Below are positions 22,238-27,049 of a DNA stretch of 27,049 bases, in pieces. The notes beneath the pieces are model-generated. The model did not search any database, was not told where the DNA came from, and was given only the letters and a program-made list of their open reading frames with translations. The position numbers and the translations under genes are program-made. The DNA is from an uncultured Rhodospirillaceae bacterium (GTDB taxonomy: Bacteria > Pseudomonadota > Alphaproteobacteria > CAAGCB01 > CAG-977). Each line of letters starts with the position of its first letter. Positions within the stretch are counted from its first letter, which is position 1. The DNA is taken from NCBI GenBank assembly GCA_900553035.1, contig USCC01000017.1:1-27049 (forward strand), in the 5' to 3' direction.

Positions 22238-24472
22238 ATGCCGGAACAGTATGAAATGTTCACAACAGATTCGGATGAGGAAAAAGCGCTGGCCGGCCGG
22301 ATGAAGGCTGTTCTGATGCGTTCTCCTGAAGGCAGAAAGGCCGTGGAGGATTTATCGGCGCTCGGGTATGAAGTCCTGTTCAATCCGATGGATAACACTT
22401 CGGGCACCCGCATGTTTCCTGATAAGAAACGGGTTCTCCTTGATCCGGACAAAGAGCCGGAAAAGCTGGCGGCAGCCCTGATCGGGCACGCGGAAAAAGC
22501 CGTTTATCAGGATACCCGGCCGACACAGGTAGAGCTGCTGTCCCGGCTGGATGTCAGCCTGGTGCCTTTCGGCGACAAGATTGATCTTTGCCGCGAACGC
22601 TTCGATGCCATTCTGGAAAAAGCGTATCATCGGCCGGGCGGGAAGGAAATCCTGGAACAGATGCTGGAAAACAACTGCCAGTTCAGTTTGGGAAACATGG
22701 GAGATTCCGAAGAATCAGGAAACTTTGTCAGTTGGGCGAATAACATTTACCTGAATGACAAATGCGATGACGATATGCTGGCCGACACGTTGCTGATTCA
22801 ATCCAAACGGGCGACCGCGTATGCCAACCGGGAAACGCGCGAGGTTCTGCGCGATGCTTTTTCTTCATGGAAGGAGCCGGAACGGGAGGATTTCTCCTAT
22901 CTGTTGGAAATGGCGTACAAAACTCCGGTCGGAAAAGAGATTCTGGATAAAGTGGCCAAGCTGGGCTACAGCTTTGCCTATGAACCCCTGTCTGATAAAA
23001 CCTGCGGCGTGTGTCATCCCAAGGACTGTCAGATTGTTTTGAACCCGTCCCAGCCTCTGGAACGTCAGGTAACAACGTTGATTCACGAATGCGAACACGC
23101 GATTCAGTTCAGCCTGTGCCCCGAACTGCAATCATCAAAACTGCAGGCGGCGGATTTCCTCAGTTTCAACCGAGCCATTGAAGCGGACGCCTGCGCCTGG
23201 CAGTCGGCCTTTGCCTGTCAGCTGGAAAATATCTGGCCGAACGCTTACAGAGCCGCAAACAATACGCCGATGATGGCCTCTTATATGAATGAAATGGCGG
23301 CCTCGGGCAATGAAGAGAAAGCCATGAAGGCTTCTTTTGAGGCTTGGTATGATTTTGAACATTATCAGCGGTCGTATGAAAAAACGCATAAAGACGATAT
23401 TTGTAATATTTCCGACTGGGCGGTGACGAATGGCCCGTCGGACTGCTTTACGCGGTCCATGCCGCCGGAGGAAATCCTGAATGTCTGTCTGTTGAACGGA
23501 AAACCGTATGTCACGCCGGAATTTCTGATGTCGGATGAAGCCCGGGCTGTTTCAGAGGAAACTCGGGAGGAAATTCTGCAGCAGACAGCGCGTGCGGCGT
23601 CCGGAGGAAAGGCCGATCGCTCCGTTCTGGAACTGCCGACGCGTGAAGACGTTAATTTCAAAAAGGATATCTGCCGTCTTTCCGAAGTCGATTTCCCGCA
23701 CCGGGAAGCGCTCCGACGGGTCGTGAATGAAGTTTTTAAAATGCCGGACGGTCGGAAAGTTCTGGATGACTTTGATAAAACGGCTTATTACTTCGGCGCG
23801 CCGGAAAGCGGGCAGGCGGTCGAATATGTTCCCGAGGCAAACACCTTCATGCTGGATCCCGAAAAATCTCCAAAGGAACTGGCCGCGCTTTTGATGACGG
23901 CGGTGCCGGAAGTGAAAAAGCAGAAGGAAAACGGCGCTTATCACGGGTTGGCGCGGATTCGGCCTTCGCTGGAGACTTCACCGAAAGAGGAAGCCCGCCG
24001 CTTCAATAAAATTTATGAAGCCGCCGCGGTTTCTCCGGAAGTCCGGGATATCCTGAAAAAAACAGCAGAGGCCGGATACAGGTTTACTTTCGACAATATA
24101 GTGCCGCCTCATACGGTGAAAGAGAATGTTTTTTCCAGAACGTTTGTCCTGAATACACGCACGGATAATGCGGAACTGGCTGTTTCTCTGGCCCGCAGCA
24201 CCCGGGAAGTCATCGAAAGACAGGAACATACCCGGCCGTCTGATTCGGAAATGCGCTGTATGTTGAAGGATCTTCAGCGCGATATACAAGAGACCCCGGC
24301 GCCCAGCTTCCATTCGATTCTGAAAGGAACGGAAAAGCAGATGCAGAAAACGGCGGCATCTCATTCAATCCCGCCTTCCCGCCCGTCTCCTGAGACGAAG
24401 CAGGATCCGAAACGCAAGGAACAACTGATGGATCGCATTGCCCGGATGAAGCGGCAGAAGGAACAAAGATAA
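22238..24472 (+). CDS. Five-module metallopeptidase-like protein, one intact module, array 2 gene 3
   Basis: 744 residues from the ATG at 22238, chosen for AAAGGGGGAG just ahead and a 10-base gap from gene 2; an upstream in-frame ATG lies inside gene 2. The N-terminal half-domain of the family is repeated five times. Module 1 (about 16-95) has GHAEKA and module 2 (118-200) has IQSKRA in place of HExxH. Module 3 (217-470) is complete, with HECEH (283-287), EADA (315-318), SFEAWYDF, YEKTHKDDI, VCLLNGKPYVTPEFL and DRSVLELPTRED. Module 4 (490-565) has MTAVPE and module 5 (585-665) has ARSTRE at that point. The intact site is flanked by four pseudo-modules, which suggests scaffold or binding roles. 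A short basic tail ends the protein. Confidence 0.83.
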   Translation: MPEQYEMFTTDSDEEKALAGRMKAVLMRSPEGRKAVEDLSALGYEVLFNPMDNTSGTRMFPDKKRVLLDPDKEPEKLAAALIGHAEKAVYQDTRPTQVELLSRLDVSLVPFGDKIDLCRERFDAILEKAYHRPGGKEILEQMLENNCQFSLGNMGDSEESGNFVSWANNIYLNDKCDDDMLADTLLIQSKRATAYANRETREVLRDAFSSWKEPEREDFSYLLEMAYKTPVGKEILDKVAKLGYSFAYEPLSDKTCGVCHPKDCQIVLNPSQPLERQVTTLIHECEHAIQFSLCPELQSSKLQAADFLSFNRAIEADACAWQSAFACQLENIWPNAYRAANNTPMMASYMNEMAASGNEEKAMKASFEAWYDFEHYQRSYEKTHKDDICNISDWAVTNGPSDCFTRSMPPEEILNVCLLNGKPYVTPEFLMSDEARAVSEETREEILQQTARAASGGKADRSVLELPTREDVNFKKDICRLSEVDFPHREALRRVVNEVFKMPDGRKVLDDFDKTAYYFGAPESGQAVEYVPEANTFMLDPEKSPKELAALLMTAVPEVKKQKENGAYHGLARIRPSLETSPKEEARRFNKIYEAAAVSPEVRDILKKTAEAGYRFTFDNIVPPHTVKENVFSRTFVLNTRTDNAELAVSLARSTREVIERQEHTRPSDSEMRCMLKDLQRDIQETPAPSFHSILKGTEKQMQKTAASHSIPPSRPSPETKQDPKRKEQLMDRIARMKRQKEQR

Positions 24473-24481
24473 AGATTTCAC

Positions 24482-24754
24482 ATGGTTTTTCCCCTGACGG
24501 ACACATTTATGGAAAAAACGCCGCGTGTTTTTTCGTGCGGCGGGAAACAGGAAACTCCGGCTCGATATAACGCCGGGCATCTGATGTCGGCTTTTGAAGG
24601 AAACGAAGAAGAAAAGGCCGCTTTCGGGCAGCTCTGCCGGGCGGCGATGAGCATCCCGGCGGGATACGACGTTCTGTCTCAGGCCTTTTCCGCCGGCTAC
24701 CGCTTTGCCTATGAAGCCGGAATGGATGAAGGGGGGGCAGAGCGGAGCCTGTGA
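24482..24754 (+). CDS. Array 2 gene 4, 5' fragment before frameshift
   Basis: First 90 codons of a family member, 9 bases after gene 3. MVFPLTDTFMEKTPRVFSCG lines up with the start of array 2 gene 2, and AFGQLCRAAMSIPAGYDVL then YRFAYEAGMDEGG are the N-terminal block. At a run of seven G (24731-24737) the frame slips and soon meets a TGA. With six G the sequence reads GMDEGGQSGACDAGTKSILLNP, matching gene 2, and the frame continues to 25616. The true gene is therefore 24482-25616, one base out of frame here. The ribosome-binding site is weak. Confidence 0.75.
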   Translation: MVFPLTDTFMEKTPRVFSCGGKQETPARYNAGHLMSAFEGNEEEKAAFGQLCRAAMSIPAGYDVLSQAFSAGYRFAYEAGMDEGGAERSL

Positions 24755-25616
24755 TGCGGGAACGAAATCAATCCTTCTGAACCCGCGCTGTTCGTTTGAG
24801 GCACAGCTGTCCACGCTGGTTCACGAAGCGCGCCATGCGTTCCAGAATGAAAACGGCCCGGCGACGTCGGCTTTTTATAATACGGCGGACATGATCAAGC
24901 TTCACCGGGCGATTGAGGCGGATGCCGCCGCGTATGAAATGTCTTTTGTTGTTCAGGCGAAGGAAGCGTATCCGCGGATGTACGAGGAAACGGCCGCGCG
25001 CGGTTTTCCGATGCTTCCGGCATATGAAAAGGCTCTGGCGGAAACCGGGGACGGGCGTGCGGCGATGGAGGCCTGTTTCAAATCGTGGTATGTCTGTGCG
25101 CCGTATCAGGAACGGTATGACAAGTGGTTTATCGACGATATCCGCTATATTGCGGGTCATGGCCAAAAGCGGGGATACGACGGTTACTTCATGGCGGAGA
25201 CGTCATCGGAAAAGATTCTGAACATGTGCCGGCTGAACGGCCGTCCTTACGTTTCACCCGAATTTCTGGAAACGCCTCAGGCGTTCTCTCTTTCCGATGC
25301 GGATCGGGAAACCGTTTTGAAAATCACGCGTTCTTACGCGGACAGCATGGGGCGTATTTCGAGTGACCGTTCGGTTGAACGGATGTTTTCCTACGATGAC
25401 CCGACCGGTGAAAAAAAACGAGCCAAAGAAGCGGCCGAACAGGAAGCCCTCCGACAGAAGCGGCTCCGGGATCAGGCTCTTCTGGACGCGCGGCGCAGAA
25501 CAGCGGCATCGGGAATGCGGACAAAACCGACGGTCGTTTTTATGGATGAACCGGAAAAGAAGGGGCTGTTTGATAAGCTGAAGGAACGTTTAACCCGTTT
25601 GAAGGGCGGCCGCTGA
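24705..25616 (+). CDS. Array 2 gene 4, 3' fragment with the zinc motif (frameshifted)
   Basis: Main body of the gene that starts at 24482; genuine codons resume at about 24738, after the G7 run. It contains SILLNPRC, HEARH (24822-24836) with AFQNENG, AIEADAAAYE, CFKSWYVC, MCRLNGRPYVSPEFLETP and the DRSVERMFSYDD tail. A long charged helix follows (AKEAAEQEALRQKRLRDQAL), then a basic end. The domain is otherwise intact, with no other stop or indel, so the break is recent, variable or a sequencing artefact. The bidirectional terminator follows 19 bases after the stop. The ATG at 24705 is in the wrong frame upstream of the slip and is probably not a real start. Confidence 0.78.
   Translation: MPMKPEWMKGGQSGACDAGTKSILLNPRCSFEAQLSTLVHEARHAFQNENGPATSAFYNTADMIKLHRAIEADAAAYEMSFVVQAKEAYPRMYEETAARGFPMLPAYEKALAETGDGRAAMEACFKSWYVCAPYQERYDKWFIDDIRYIAGHGQKRGYDGYFMAETSSEKILNMCRLNGRPYVSPEFLETPQAFSLSDADRETVLKITRSYADSMGRISSDRSVERMFSYDDPTGEKKRAKEAAEQEALRQKRLRDQALLDARRRTAASGMRTKPTVVFMDEPEKKGLFDKLKERLTRLKGGR
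24731..24737 (+). repeat. G7 homopolymer at the frameshift of array 2 gene 4
   Basis: Seven G in a row at the exact point where the two halves of the gene change frame; six G would restore one continuous frame of 378 codons including the stop. Confidence 0.85.
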
Positions 25617-25634
25617 GTTCCATATACCGACAGC

Positions 25635-25667
25635 AAAAAGCCCCCCAAGCGAGGGGGGCTTTTTTTT
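25635..25667. terminator. Bidirectional terminator between array 2 and the beta-helix-like gene
   Basis: AAAAAGCCCCCC (25635-25646) pairs with GGGGGGCTTTTT (25653-25664) over a 6-nt loop; there are T8 on the plus side and T5 on the minus side. It ends array 2 (stop 25616) and the convergent gene (stop 25680). Confidence 0.95.
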
Positions 25668-25679
25668 ATGAGGTAAGAA

Positions 25680-27047
25680 CTAGCATCCGCCGGTGAATGG
25701 AGAGCCGAGATTATTGGCCGAGGTCGCATTCATCTTGTAATAAGTCTTGGAAGAACCTGTCTTGGTTTCGGTCTTCGTTGCCTTCTTACATACGCCGCCT
25801 AACCGGATACGAGCGCCGGCCGTGTATCCCATCTTACCGCTCGTCTCAATCAGATATTTTGAAATACCGTTGATATAGCCGGAAGACGAAATGTTCATTG
25901 TTCCGCGTAGGTTATGAATCATACCGCCGTTTGTCGTAACGGTACTGTTGATATTCACAGTCGCATCAAGAATTTTGAACAGAATAGACGCGTCACTGCC
26001 GTATCCATCACCGGTATAATTGGACAATCCGGTGACTGTAAGGGGTGCACTGATGTTTACGATGAATTTGTTCGGATCGTAATAGTTCCCATGATCAATA
26101 TTAAAGATGCTGACATCCGTCGATTTAGTTGCATTAATCGTCGTTGATCCGTTAATATTGAAGAATGCATTATTGGTATTGTTCTGATCGACCGAGACCT
26201 TAAAGATGCTTCGCCCTTTCAGCACATTGCCGGATGCATTCAAACTCAGGCCGCTGTTCCACATGTAGAAAATTATGTAGTGGCCATCCTTGTAATACGG
26301 ATTCCCAGCGTTTGAGGAAATATTCACCGGACCGTCAAATGTCATATGAGAACCCTTGTTCCCTTCGAAAACGGAGAAGTTTCCTCCCGCATTATATGTA
26401 ACGCTTCCGGTGCTTTTGACATTCAGTTTTGAAGCTTCTTCAAATTTAAAGCTCAAGGACGGATTCCCTGAAATCGTGAGCGGACCGGAGATGTTTAAAG
26501 TACTTCCTCCTTTAAAACTCGTATAACCATAATTGACATCGGCGCTCGTACTCAAAGTAATCTTGTTGGTTCCTTCCAAATTGACGGTGGAGCCACTGAC
26601 TTCAAACAGATAACCCCATTTGTCCGTCACATAAGAAATGCTCGTGTCCTTAAGCGTTCCGCCTCCGGTAAAGAACTTCACCGAACTGTCAATCGCGCTT
26701 AACGTCAGATTCATGTTTTCAATCCGGCCGTTTCCAAGATTAACCGACTTGCCAATCGTCAGCATGGGCTTTCCGGCCGCAACACACTTAGGCGATCCCG
26801 TATACTTACTGGCAGGATAAATCTTCTTGCCGTTGAGATTGACATCTTCATTGACCGTGAAAGCCGCCGTAATGCCGATCTCCGACACACCGGACCCCAG
26901 AGCCGCCTTGAACGAAGCCATGTCCTTGGCCGCTCCATACCCGTTCGCCGTCAGATATCCGTCACAGCTGTTCACACCGCATCCGCCCGAACCATCCGCA
27001 ACCTGACCCGAAGGACACGTACACTGCGTCCCCGAAGGACACGGGTC
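25680..27047 (-). CDS. Cysteine-rich / beta-helix-like surface protein (3' part, runs off window)
   Basis: The frame is open to the right window edge, so the start and any signal peptide lie outside; the internal GTG at 26975 is not the start. The visible N-terminal part reads PCPSGTQCTCPSGQVADGSG and NSCDGYLTANGYGA, a cysteine-knot type related to the units of the gene at 2694. The remainder is about 400 residues of short, irregular Asn/Ser/Thr/Gly-rich strand repeats (TVNLEGTNKITLS, STLNISGPLTISGN, FFNINGSTTINATK), the pattern of a right-handed parallel beta-helix as in polymorphic-type or adhesin-like surface proteins. It ends with GGVCKKATKTETKTGSSK and a terminal Cys. It is AT-richer than its neighbours, with more ATT/TTA/AAT codons, as often seen in exported repetitive proteins or acquired genes. 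No catalytic motif is seen. Confidence 0.8.
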   Translation of the reverse strand, partial: DPCPSGTQCTCPSGQVADGSGGCGVNSCDGYLTANGYGAAKDMASFKAALGSGVSEIGITAAFTVNEDVNLNGKKIYPASKYTGSPKCVAAGKPMLTIGKSVNLGNGRIENMNLTLSAIDSSVKFFTGGGTLKDTSISYVTDKWGYLFEVSGSTVNLEGTNKITLSTSADVNYGYTSFKGGSTLNISGPLTISGNPSLSFKFEEASKLNVKSTGSVTYNAGGNFSVFEGNKGSHMTFDGPVNISSNAGNPYYKDGHYIIFYMWNSGLSLNASGNVLKGRSIFKVSVDQNNTNNAFFNINGSTTINATKSTDVSIFNIDHGNYYDPNKFIVNISAPLTVTGLSNYTGDGYGSDASILFKILDATVNINSTVTTNGGMIHNLRGTMNISSSGYINGISKYLIETSGKMGYTAGARIRLGGVCKKATKTETKTGSSKTYYKMNATSANNLGSPFTGGC

Positions 27048-27049
27048 AC

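Noticed and set aside
9965..25616. Toxin-immunity or restriction-type defence island
   Set aside because: No nuclease, helicase, methyltransferase, phage, transposase or immunity-like gene is recognisable between the arrays.

Overview
The window looks like a chromosomal segment of a GC-rich alphaproteobacterium, probably a host-associated (gut-type) lineage. The basis is an alphaproteobacterial-type RNase E, bS21 (rpsU), two YdcH/DUF465 proteins flanking a phosphofructokinase, and cysteine-rich and beta-helix-like secreted proteins. The taxonomic call is inference from family resemblance, not a database result.

Layout. (1) 1-2182: 3' part of RNase E with its terminator. (2) 2647-3534, minus strand: a small cysteine-rich secreted protein whose signal peptide lies in another frame, separated from the body by a C4-T-C5 tract. 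(3) 3604-6320, minus strand: malQ and rpsU; rpsU has a good promoter about 200 nt upstream. (4) 6556-25616: the main point of interest, eleven paralogous genes for putative zinc metallopeptidase-like proteins. One is on the minus strand (6556-7632). Five form a tight array (9965-15133), one stands alone (15560-16603), and four form a second array (19877-25616). Ordinary genes are interleaved: a CxxC membrane protein plus its partner, a bPH2-domain membrane protein, ydcH-pfkA-ydcH, and a YjaB-like GNAT. (5) 25680-27047, minus strand: 3' part of an AT-richer cysteine-rich/beta-helix-like surface protein that runs off the window.

The paralogues share an ordered set of blocks: an N-terminal helical block (ALVNRIA...G..LL..A...GY), an LNP strand, the HExRH-type zinc motif (HEARHAxQ and variants), a second helix with EADA that would supply the third zinc ligand, a W[YF]...Y[ED] block, a [IV]CR.xGxxY[FV]xxP block, and a PDxSxxxLPxR tail. 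Three subgroups are visible: the 9965-16603 group, the 19877-25616 group and the divergent minus-strand copy. In the second group the N-terminal block is duplicated within proteins and the extra copies have lost HExxH. The 22238 gene has five such modules, only the third with HExxH. Several members have their own TTGACA/TAGACA-N17-TATCCT/TAAAAT-type promoter. No signal peptide, immunity-like partner or secretion gene is visible beside them, so their job is unknown.

Two genes (the cysteine-rich gene and the last peptidase-like gene) are each broken by one extra base in a G/C homopolymer and are otherwise intact. This could be phase variation, recent inactivation or sequencing error. Intergenic regions carry duplicated non-coding repeats (9086-9283, 19002-19260) that share a short motif, and a candidate minus-strand small RNA (15251-15360).
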